DNA from: Jatrophihabitans cynanchi
GTDB taxonomy: Bacteria > Actinomycetota > Actinomycetes > Mycobacteriales > Jatrophihabitantaceae
DNA: 64,000 nucleotides
Direction: 5' to 3'
Assembly: GCF_027247405.1 (NCBI RefSeq)
Contig: NZ_CP097463.1
Coordinates: 1,116,001-1,180,000, forward strand
The stretch's first letter is position 1; the number at the start of each line of letters is the position of its first letter. The translations under genes were made by a program, and so were the position numbers. Below, piece after piece: positions 57,291 through 64,000 of this stretch. A model generated the notes under the pieces. That model did not search any database. It had not been told where the DNA came from and was given only the letters and a program-made list of their open reading frames with translations.

Positions 57291-58895
57291 ATGAGCGAAC
57301 CCGCCGATCCGCCGCGCGCCGCTTCGCTGTCGAGCGAGGCGATGGTGGTCGCCAACCATCCCGCTGTCAGTTCGGCCGGGCTGGCCGTGCTGCGCCAGGG
57401 CGGCAACGCGATCGACGCGACCCTGGCGATGGCCGCCGTGTGCTGGCTGACGCTGCCCGGCCAGTGCGGCGTAGGTGGCGACGCGTTCGCGGTCCTGCGC
57501 GAGCCGGACGGGCGGGTCTGGTCGATCGGGGCCAGCGGGTTCGGGCCAGACGGCGGCGTACCGGACTTCTACCGCGCCCGGGGACTGAGCACGATTCCGC
57601 TGTCCGGCCCGCTCGCCGTCGCCGGAGCGGGGACGATCGCGGCCATCGCGGACCTGCACGCCGCGGGCGCCACGCGCTCGCTCGCCGAGCTCTGGGCCCC
57701 GGCCCTCGCGCTGGCGGCACACGGGGTGCCCTGCTCGGCCAAGACCCGAGGCGACATCCTCGAACACGAGGCGGAACTGCGCGCGGACGAGGGTCTGGCC
57801 GCGATGTTCCTGCCGGCGGGCCGGGCACCCCGCGTCGGCGAGCGACTGACCTACCCGCAGCTGGCGCGCACGATTCGCCTGCTCGCCGACGATCCCGCCG
57901 GCCTCTACCGCGGCGAGTTGGCCGAGCGCGCGGTGTCCGAACTGGTGCGCGCGGGTGCGCCGTTCAGCGGCGAGGAGTGGTCCGCCTCGGGCACCGTGCT
58001 GCGCGGCCCGGCGATCTCGCACCGTTACGGCCCGCTCACCGTGCACGCGACGCTGCCGCCGAGTCCGGGCTGGATGCTGCTGCAGCAGGCCGCGATCTGT
58101 GACGGGCGGCTGACCGAGCCGTCCTGGCCGGGTGTCGAGGCCGTCGGCGTCCTGGCCGGCGCGGCCCGCCATGCGTTCCGGGACCGGTACGCGCGCTGCG
58201 GCGGGGACACCGACCGGTGGCGCGAACTGCTCGAACCGGCTGCGATCAGCGCCGCGCGGGCCGGTCTGCTGGACGTCGACCTGACCGCAAGCGGCGTCGG
58301 CCGCGACGGGGACACGACCTCCACCGTGGTCGTCGATGCGGACGGTCGCGCGGTCAGCTTCATCCAGTCCCTGGCGTTGACGTTCGGCGCGCACCGGACG
58401 GTGCCGGGCACCGGGATCGCGTTGAACAACCGGCTCGGCCGCGGCGCCTACCTGATCCCGGGGCACCCCAACGAGGTTCGCCCCCGTCGCCGGCCACTGC
58501 ACACGCTCAACGCCTGGGTAGCGACCGATGCGAGCGGCCGGCTCGTGCACGCCGGCAACACCCCGGGCGGTGACGGCCAGGTGCAGTGGAACATGCAACT
58601 GCTCTCGCACCTGGTCGACCACGGCCTGGACCCGCAGCAGGCCGTGAACGCTCCCCGCTTCACCATCTATCCCGGCAGCGACGCGAACGTCGTCGGCGAG
58701 CCGGACGAACTGCGCTGCGAGTCGCGGCTCGGGGCGCCGGTGCTGCAGGGCCTGGCCGAAGCCGGGCACCGGGTACGCGCGCTCGGGCCGTGGGACGCCG
58801 GTGGCGGGGCGTTGGTCATCTCGCTCGATCACCGGCTCGGCTACCTCGCCGGCGGCGCGGACCCACGGCAGGACGGGGTGGCCCTCGGTGTCTGA
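57291..58895 (+). CDS. Gamma-glutamyltransferase/gamma-glutamyl hydrolase family
   Basis: This 534-residue Ntn-hydrolase precursor of the GGT family is self-cleaved before a Thr. The candidate nucleophile is Thr342 in RDGDTTSTVVVDADGRAVSF, with downstream HRTVPGTGIALNNRLG and NTPGGDGQVQWNMQ as typical substrate and oxyanion elements. No clear signal peptide is present, unlike periplasmic GGTs, so it probably acts inside the cell. GGT homologues also include cephalosporin acylases and gamma-glutamyl-amide hydrolases. In this cluster it could remove a gamma-glutamyl tag from an amine (inference). It starts 2 bp after the second Rieske gene. Confidence 0.88.
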   Translation: MSEPADPPRAASLSSEAMVVANHPAVSSAGLAVLRQGGNAIDATLAMAAVCWLTLPGQCGVGGDAFAVLREPDGRVWSIGASGFGPDGGVPDFYRARGLSTIPLSGPLAVAGAGTIAAIADLHAAGATRSLAELWAPALALAAHGVPCSAKTRGDILEHEAELRADEGLAAMFLPAGRAPRVGERLTYPQLARTIRLLADDPAGLYRGELAERAVSELVRAGAPFSGEEWSASGTVLRGPAISHRYGPLTVHATLPPSPGWMLLQQAAICDGRLTEPSWPGVEAVGVLAGAARHAFRDRYARCGGDTDRWRELLEPAAISAARAGLLDVDLTASGVGRDGDTTSTVVVDADGRAVSFIQSLALTFGAHRTVPGTGIALNNRLGRGAYLIPGHPNEVRPRRRPLHTLNAWVATDASGRLVHAGNTPGGDGQVQWNMQLLSHLVDHGLDPQQAVNAPRFTIYPGSDANVVGEPDELRCESRLGAPVLQGLAEAGHRVRALGPWDAGGGALVISLDHRLGYLAGGADPRQDGVALGV

Positions 58896-59361
58896 CGCAG
58901 TGGTCCCCGACGGTGGCGCCCGCGACGCGCTGCCCACCGCTCCGGCACCGCGGGGCCGGTACGTGCCTGTGGTCGTGCACGCCGGAATGGCCTACAGCGC
59001 CGGCATGACGCCGCGGGTGGACGGTGAACTCGTCCGGCGTGGACTCGTCGGCGCCGAGGTGTCGCTCGAGCGTGCTCGTGAGCTCGCCGGGCTGGCGGCG
59101 GCCAACGCACTGTCCGCGATCGTCGACGCAGTCGGCGGCCTGGAGAACATCGAGCGCTGCGTGCGGTTGAGCGTCTACATCGCGGCGGCGGCCGGCTTCA
59201 CGGCGCACACCTCGGTCGCCGACGGCGCATCCGAACGGCTACATGCCGTGTTGGGTGAGCGGGGTGCGGCTGCCCGTTCGGCGATCGGCGTGGCCAGCCT
59301 GCCCTCGGGCGCCCCGCTCGAGGTCGAACTCGTCGCCGCCGTGCGCGGGCCCGGACAGTGA
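58888..59361 (+). CDS. RidA/YjgF-family protein
   Basis: This 157-residue RidA-superfamily protein has GRYVPVVVHAGMAYSAGMTP, AANALSAIVDAVGGLENIER and the C-terminal LPSGAPLEVELVAAV. RidA proteins hydrolyse reactive imines/enamines to ketones and ammonia; operon-embedded relatives often act on specific amine-catabolism intermediates. The Arg of the canonical active site is replaced (LPSGAP rather than LPRGAL-like), so it may not be a classical deaminase. Its GTG start overlaps the GGT stop by 8 bp, marking it as the last gene of the cluster. Confidence 0.85.
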   Translation: MSDAVVPDGGARDALPTAPAPRGRYVPVVVHAGMAYSAGMTPRVDGELVRRGLVGAEVSLERARELAGLAAANALSAIVDAVGGLENIERCVRLSVYIAAAAGFTAHTSVADGASERLHAVLGERGAAARSAIGVASLPSGAPLEVELVAAVRGPGQ

Positions 59362-59375
59362 TCGACAACCGCCGA

Positions 59376-59828
59376 TCACGCGCCGCCCTGCTCGGCGACA
59401 TGCTTGGCGAACGCCTCGAGAGCCGCCGCTCCGACGGCCTTGTCCTGTGCGCCGTTACCGCCGCTGACGCCCACGGCGCCCACGATCTGCCCATCGTGCT
59501 CGATCGGGAAGCCGCCGACGAAGATCGCGAACTTGCCGGGATAGATCATGTTGATGCCGAATGCCTCGTTGCCGGGGAGCGCGGGCCCGTTCGGGGGCTC
59601 GGTGAACTTGTGGGTCGCGCGCTCGTGACCGGCCGCGGTGAACGCCTTCGCCATCGAGATCTCCACTCCGGTGAGGCGTGCGCCCGGGAGGCGGTGCAGT
59701 CCGAGCACATTGCCACCGTCGTCGCAGACGCAAATGGTCTGCTTCACCCCGATCTCCTCGGCTTTGGCCCGGGCCGCGGCCAGCATTGGCAGCGCATCGT
59801 CGAGGGTTATCCGGTAGACCTTGTGCAT
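59376..59828 (-). CDS. GlcG/HbpS-family protein
   Basis: This 150-residue single-domain protein of the GlcG/HbpS family has ALPMLAAARAKAEEIGVKQT, VCDDGGNVLGLHRLPGA, the SMAKAFTAAG segment and the C-terminal VGAVGVSGGNGAQDKAVGAA. Members bind haem (HbpS) or accompany glycolate and other oxidation operons, and their chemistry is largely unknown. It is convergent with ridA (14 bp between stops) and divergent from the PucR regulator, so it shares the regulator's control region. Confidence 0.87.
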   Translation of the reverse strand: MHKVYRITLDDALPMLAAARAKAEEIGVKQTICVCDDGGNVLGLHRLPGARLTGVEISMAKAFTAAGHERATHKFTEPPNGPALPGNEAFGINMIYPGKFAIFVGGFPIEHDGQIVGAVGVSGGNGAQDKAVGAAALEAFAKHVAEQGGA

Positions 59829-59956
59829 CAGCTACTCCCATCAGCTACGTGCCGTGTACGGACTCCAGGTTTGCCGTTCGGCCCGGCCGCGAGCAAGAGC
59901 CACCATGCAATGGCAATCAGGCAATATGTGTGCACCCTGTCCAAGGAGCCGATCTC

Positions 59957-61681
59957 ATGACAGCGCTATCAACGCCCGCGTCGGGAGTGCTGGACACCCA
60001 GGGCGGGGGCGGCAGCGCGCAGGCCGACGACGAACAGCTGACGGTCGCGGCCCTGCTGCAGGAGCGGATGATGCGGTCAGCGGCGAGCGCGCTCAGCGAC
60101 GCCGAATTCGCCGGCCGGGTGATCGCGTGGTGCCTGCCGTGGGAGCAGGCGCTGGCCAGCAACGACGCGCTCACGGACGTGCTCGTCTACGCCGCGGCGG
60201 GGCAGGTGGACGAGGCTGAGCTGCGCACGCTCGCCCGCCGCCGCGCGGTCGCCGTCGTCGCCGCGGGTGCCGCGCAGACGACCCTGGACGGCCCGGTACC
60301 GGTGCTTGCTGTCGCGGATCGGATCAGTTACCGCGATGTCAACCACCTCGTCGCCAGCCTGGTCCTGGCGCGCGAGACGCATTCGCTGCGTTACGGGATC
60401 ACCGTGCACCGCGTGCTCGCCGAACTGCTCTACCGGGGCGCGGGCCTGGACGCGCTGTGCCACCAGATGAGCAGGCTGTCCGGATGCGCTGCCGCCATCT
60501 TGGACCCGCAGTTCCGGGTGCTCGCCTTCGAGCAGGCGCGCGATCGCACCCTCGAGCCGGCTGCGGTTGCGGCGGCGTTTCGGGAAACGAATCCGACGAC
60601 GCCCGAGAACGACGAGGTGAGCGCGACTCCGCGTGTCTGCGCGCTGCAGATCGAGTCGGCGCCGAGCACGGGCGTGGTCAACGCGATCCTGCTGGCCGGC
60701 CGGCACGACGGCTGGGTGATGGTGATCGAACCCGGTGACGACCCGCACCCGAAGGACATCGCGCAGCACCGGGTCATCGTCGACCAGGCCGCCATGATCG
60801 TGGGCACCGAGCTGCTGCGGATGCGCAGTGTCGAGGAGGCCGAAGAGCGTGCTCGCGGCGACTTCGTCCACGCCTTGCTGCACGGCCGGTTCGCCACCCA
60901 GCACGATCTCGAGGCACGTTCGGCCCATTACGACGTGCCGATCAACGGGACATTCGGCGTTGTCGTCGCCGGCCACCTGAGTGCCGCTGACGGGACGGAG
61001 TCGCTCAACGCGCTGTTCCAGCTGGCCCGCGATGCGGCCCGGCTGGCGCCGGACCCGGGCAACCGGACCCTGGCCACGGTGGTGGGCAACGTCCTGGCCG
61101 TCATCCGTCAGGTCGACAGCCGTCCGGGCAGCGACTCCCCCGACGCCGCAGCCAAGGCGCTGGCCCAGTACGCGCACACGCTGGAACAGGAGCTGGCGCG
61201 GCGTATCCGGCATCCGGTGGCCGTCGGCTACGGGCGGACGGTTCGCGGTGCCGATCACGTCATGGACAGCTACCGCGAAGCACGACTGGCGCTCGGCCTG
61301 CACCACAAGCTGGGGATGAGCGAGTCGTGCGGGTTCCAGGAGCTCCGCGTGTACGCGATCTTGTCCGAACTGGCCAGCAACCCGCAGGCCAAGGCGTTCA
61401 CGGCCGACATCCTCGGTCCGCTGCGCGCCCAGCGGCACGCGGGCGCCGATCTGGAGCAGGCGGTGATGACCTACATCGACGCGGGCGGCAACCTCAATGC
61501 GGCCGCACGGACGTTACACATCCACCGCAACACGATGCTGTACAAGCTGGAGCGCGCATCCCGGGTGCTGCAACTGGACCTACGCCAGGCCGAACACCAG
61601 TTCACCGTGTGGCTCGCCCACAAGCTGGACATTCTGGCCGAGACCACCACCGCGGTCGACCGCGACCTGCACCCGGCGTGA
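59957..61681 (+). CDS. PucR/CdaR-type transcriptional regulator
   Basis: This 574-residue regulator has an N-terminal PucR-like domain (about 25-150), a middle GAF/GGDEF-like region typical of CdaR proteins (about 170-460) and a C-terminal PucR HTH (about 500-560, TYIDAGGNLNAAARTLHIHR followed by NTMLYKLERA). These regulators typically activate catabolic operons for purines, polyamines or sugar acids. AAGGAG lies just upstream of ATG 59957. Its position between the oxidase cluster and the Opp-type transporter makes it a candidate controller of both (inference). Confidence 0.9.
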   Translation: MTALSTPASGVLDTQGGGGSAQADDEQLTVAALLQERMMRSAASALSDAEFAGRVIAWCLPWEQALASNDALTDVLVYAAAGQVDEAELRTLARRRAVAVVAAGAAQTTLDGPVPVLAVADRISYRDVNHLVASLVLARETHSLRYGITVHRVLAELLYRGAGLDALCHQMSRLSGCAAAILDPQFRVLAFEQARDRTLEPAAVAAAFRETNPTTPENDEVSATPRVCALQIESAPSTGVVNAILLAGRHDGWVMVIEPGDDPHPKDIAQHRVIVDQAAMIVGTELLRMRSVEEAEERARGDFVHALLHGRFATQHDLEARSAHYDVPINGTFGVVVAGHLSAADGTESLNALFQLARDAARLAPDPGNRTLATVVGNVLAVIRQVDSRPGSDSPDAAAKALAQYAHTLEQELARRIRHPVAVGYGRTVRGADHVMDSYREARLALGLHHKLGMSESCGFQELRVYAILSELASNPQAKAFTADILGPLRAQRHAGADLEQAVMTYIDAGGNLNAAARTLHIHRNTMLYKLERASRVLQLDLRQAEHQFTVWLAHKLDILAETTTAVDRDLHPA

Positions 61682-61684
61682 TCC

Positions 61685-62389
61685 TCACTCCTCGCGGCTG
61701 CGCTGAGTACCGCTGCGCGCGGGCGTCCGGAGTTCCTCGACGATCCGGGTGAGGAACGGGCCGGTGTTGCCGGAGGCCACCGCCCCCCAGATGCCGACGG
61801 CCAGGTTGCCGAGTGCCGCTTCCCGCGCCTGCGGCGGCAGCCCCAGCTCGTCAAGAGCAGCGACGAGGTCGAGCTGGGCGGCGATCATCCGGCGGGCCAC
61901 CAGGTCATTGACGCGCATGGCGAGCTGCTCGGACCCGTCGATCACGACCCCGACCCGGCCGAGCGCGCTGGCGAGCTGAGCCCGCTCGGTGCCGCTCATG
62001 GCGCCGGCGATCAGTGCGGCGGGGCTGCCCTGCTCGATCTGCGCGCTCTGACCGATGATCTTGCATCCCACCAGGCGCAGCCCGGGGACGGCGATGTTCG
62101 CCGTCGGCAACTCGGTGGCCAGGTTGACGACCAGCGCTGCGCGGTCGACATGCGGAGCAATCCAGGCGGCCGCGGCGGCTACCTCGGGAGCCGGAACCGC
62201 GAGCAGCACGATCGCGCAACCGGACGCTGCCGCGGGGTCCGAACCGACCTGCAGAACGCGGCCCGCACCGTCGGTCACCCGGCCCGGACGCCTCGAGACG
62301 AGCACCACCTCATGCTCGCCGCCCAGGCGCGTGGCCAGCGCCCGCCCCATCCGGCCGGCCCCGACCACACAGACCCGCAGTCGGCTCAC
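61685..62389 (-). CDS. NAD(P)-binding reductase-like protein (F420/ketopantoate-reductase-like)
   Basis: This 234-residue Rossmann protein has [18 protein letters not shown] at the N-terminus, [20 protein letters not shown] (middle strand) and a helical C-terminal dimerisation part with [20 protein letters not shown]. It resembles 6-phosphogluconate-dehydrogenase-like or ketopantoate reductases, but substrate residues cannot be assigned. Its GTG start overlaps the stop of the upstream OppF-like gene by 4 bp, so it belongs to the transporter operon. Confidence 0.75.
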   Translation of the reverse strand: MSRLRVCVVGAGRMGRALATRLGGEHEVVLVSRRPGRVTDGAGRVLQVGSDPAAASGCAIVLLAVPAPEVAAAAAWIAPHVDRAALVVNLATELPTANIAVPGLRLVGCKIIGQSAQIEQGSPAALIAGAMSGTERAQLASALGRVGVVIDGSEQLAMRVNDLVARRMIAAQLDLVAALDELGLPPQAREAALGNLAVGIWGAVASGNTGPFLTRIVEELRTPARSGTQRSREE

Positions 62390-63474
62390 GCGCCCGAGGT
62401 GTCGGCCGGTTGCGCGTCCTTCGCGGCGAGTTCTTCGGCGCGAAGGCACGCCGACCAGTGACCGGGCGTGAGCTGCTCGGCGCGCGGCACCAGCTCATGG
62501 CAGCGCTCCACCGCCACCGGGCAGCGGGTGTGGAAGCGGCATCCGGGCGGCGGCTGTGTCGGGTTCGGCAGCTCACCCTTGATCACGATGCGGCGGCGCT
62601 CTCGCTGGGCCGGCGGGTCGGGCACCGGGATCGCCGACAGCAGTGCCCGCGTGTACGGATGCGCGGGGTGCTCGTAGATCTCGGTGCGGTCGGCCATCTC
62701 GACCAGCCGGCCCGCGTACATGATGCCGACCCGGTGCGAGATGTGCCGCACGACCGAGAGGTCGTGGGCGATGAACAGGTACGACAGCCCGAGCTGAGCC
62801 TGCAGGTCCTGGAGCAGGTTGACCACCTGCGCCTGCACCGAGACGTCCAGGGCCGAGACCGGCTCGTCGCAGATCACCAGCTCCGGACGCAGCGCGAGTG
62901 CTCGCGCGATCCCGATCCGTTGCCGCTGGCCGCCGCTGAACGCGTGCGGGTAGCGGTCAGCCGCGTCGGCAGGAAGGCCCACCAGAGTGAGCATCTCCGC
63001 CACCTGCTCGACGGCCTCGGCTGGGCGCTTCACCAGGCCGTGCACCAGCAGCGGCTCGGCCACGATCTCGCCGACCTTCATCCGCGGGTTCAAGCTGGCG
63101 TACGGGTCCTGGAAGACCAGTTGCAGGTTGCGCCGCACGACGCGGCGGTCCCGGGACGACAGATGCGTGATGTCGCGGCCCGCGAAGGTGATCCGCCCTG
63201 CCGTGATCGGCGCCTTGCCGAGGATCGCCCGCCCGGTCGTCGTCTTGCCGGAGCCGGTCTCGCCCACCAGGCCGAGTGTCTCGCCGCGCCGGATCTGGAA
63301 GCTGACGTCGGTGACCGCGTGGGCCAACCGTGCCTGCCGACCCCAGAAGCCGGAGTGGCCGAGCGGGTAGTCGACGGACAGCCCGTCGACGGACAGCAGC
63401 ACGTCAGCGTCCGCACGGTCGCCAGCGATCTGCGACTCGGCCTCCCCCGCGATGGCCTCTACTCGCTGTGCCAA
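62386..63474 (-). CDS. Oligopeptide/dipeptide ABC transporter ATPase, OppF type
   Basis: This 362-residue ATPase has Walker [17 protein letters not shown], signature [15 protein letters not shown], Walker [13 protein letters not shown], switch His in [12 protein letters not shown] and the C-terminal oligo-binding motif [17 protein letters not shown]. The start is TTG at 63474 (or 63477): GGAGG lies 5-8 nt upstream, and the ORF overlaps the OppD stop by about 16 bp. It partners the truncated OppD-type ATPase in importing peptides, nickel or a peptide-like compound. Confidence 0.9.
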   Translation of the reverse strand: MAQRVEAIAGEAESQIAGDRADADVLLSVDGLSVDYPLGHSGFWGRQARLAHAVTDVSFQIRRGETLGLVGETGSGKTTTGRAILGKAPITAGRITFAGRDITHLSSRDRRVVRRNLQLVFQDPYASLNPRMKVGEIVAEPLLVHGLVKRPAEAVEQVAEMLTLVGLPADAADRYPHAFSGGQRQRIGIARALALRPELVICDEPVSALDVSVQAQVVNLLQDLQAQLGLSYLFIAHDLSVVRHISHRVGIMYAGRLVEMADRTEIYEHPAHPYTRALLSAIPVPDPPAQRERRRIVIKGELPNPTQPPPGCRFHTRCPVAVERCHELVPRAEQLTPGHWSACLRAEELAAKDAQPADTSGA

Positions 63475-64000
63475 CAAGCCAGCCTCCTTCCGGTCTCGGC
63501 GTCCAGCAGCAGTGCGGGCGGCTCGGTGAGGCACCGGTCGATCTGCTGCGAGCAGCGTGCTGCGAACGCGCAGCCGGGCGGCGGCGCGTCCATTCTCGGC
63601 GGGCTGCCGGCGATCCCGGTCAGCCGGTGCGCGACGGAGTCCAGCCGCGGCGTCGAGGCGAGCAGGCCACGTGTGTACGGATGCCTGGGGTCGGCGAACA
63701 TCTCGTCGATGGGCCCCTCTTCGACGATCTTGCCGGCGTACATCACGGCCACCCGCTGGCACAGGCCGGCCACGACCCCCAGGTCGTGGGTGATCATCAG
63801 CACCGCCAGCCCCAGGCGATCGCGGATCTCGGCCACCAACTCCAGGATCTGGGCCTGGATCGTCACGTCCAGGGCGGTAGTGGGCTCATCGGCGATGAGC
63901 AGTTCCGGCTCGCAGGCGAGCGCCATCGCGATGAGCGCCCGCTGCCTCATGCCGCCGGAGAACTCGTGCGGGTACTGCCGCAGCCGCTCGCGCGGTGAGG
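63459..64000 (-). CDS. Oligopeptide/dipeptide ABC transporter ATPase, OppD type, 5' end outside window
   Basis: The frame is open beyond the right edge. What remains is the C-terminal half of an OppD-type ATPase: [19 protein letters not shown] (signature), [20 protein letters not shown] (Walker B), [11 protein letters not shown] (switch His) and the C-terminal [18 protein letters not shown]. Walker A and the Q-loop lie off the window, as do the permease and binding-protein genes expected upstream. It overlaps the OppF-type gene. The substrate cannot be told from this half. Confidence 0.9.
   Translation of the reverse strand, partial: SPRERLRQYPHEFSGGMRQRALIAMALACEPELLIADEPTTALDVTIQAQILELVAEIRDRLGLAVLMITHDLGVVAGLCQRVAVMYAGKIVEEGPIDEMFADPRHPYTRGLLASTPRLDSVAHRLTGIAGSPPRMDAPPPGCAFAARCSQQIDRCLTEPPALLLDAETGRRLACWHSE

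Noticed and set aside
1-64000. tRNA, rRNA, prophage, integrase or intact insertion sequence
   Set aside because: No such gene, terminal repeats with transposase, or attachment-site pair was recognised on either strand by reading; a dedicated tRNA/IS search was not possible here.

Overview
The window is about 72% G+C. Its coding style is actinobacterial: GTG starts are common, stop and start codons overlap (ATGA/GTGA), and third-position G+C is very high. Gene content fits an Actinomycetota chromosome: a mycobacterial-type lrp-lat pair, a DUF222/HNH (13E12-type) relic, ROK and LacI regulators beside sugar ABC genes that lack their own ATPase, and F420/PPOX-type small proteins. No rRNA, tRNA, CRISPR array, integrase or intact insertion sequence was seen. 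The genus cannot be fixed from the sequence.

Layout. 1-4 kb: the end of a class II aldolase gene, then a lysine-catabolism operon (Lrp regulator, lysine 6-aminotransferase, 2-oxoadipate dioxygenase). 4-12.9 kb: an intergenic repeat patch, glutathione peroxidase, AlkB, a two-component system, a DoxX-Rieske fusion with a membrane partner, an NlpC/P60 hydrolase, and an ArsR-SRPBCC pair with twin operators. 12.9-25 kb: an S9 peptidase, then secreted GH31 and GH92 glycosidases with their ROK and LacI regulators, which look like a glycan/mannoside utilisation block. 25-29 kb: an ABC exporter with a TetR regulator, RNase HI and a PPOX protein. 29-30.7 kb: a decayed DUF222/HNH gene and a gene-free, repeat-rich stretch with a 23-bp palindrome.

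30.7-42.3 kb: a ten-gene minus-strand operon (LacI, two sugar permeases, a binding lipoprotein, two ADP-ribosylglycohydrolase-family proteins of which one is frameshifted, ribokinase, a barrel/FGE-like two-domain protein, a CaiB-type CoA-transferase, a CitE-type lyase). I read it as uptake and breakdown of a ribosylated or glycosylated carboxylic acid. 42.4-52 kb: two large GGDEF/EAL proteins flank a BNR-repeat protein coupled to a diglycine-ended MoaD/ThiS-like protein, an ECF sigma factor with a SnoaL-like tail, and a frameshifted small secreted protein.

52.9-64 kb: a plus-strand oxidative cluster (haem-oxygenase-like di-metal oxidase, small Rieske protein, FAD ferredoxin reductase, aldehyde dehydrogenase, second Rieske protein, gamma-glutamyltransferase, RidA), followed by a GlcG protein, a PucR regulator, a small dinucleotide-binding reductase and an oligopeptide/nickel-type ABC transporter that runs off the window. 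The two strongest candidates for undescribed biology are the ten-gene operon and this oxidase/Rieske/GGT cluster. The substrates of both are inferred only.
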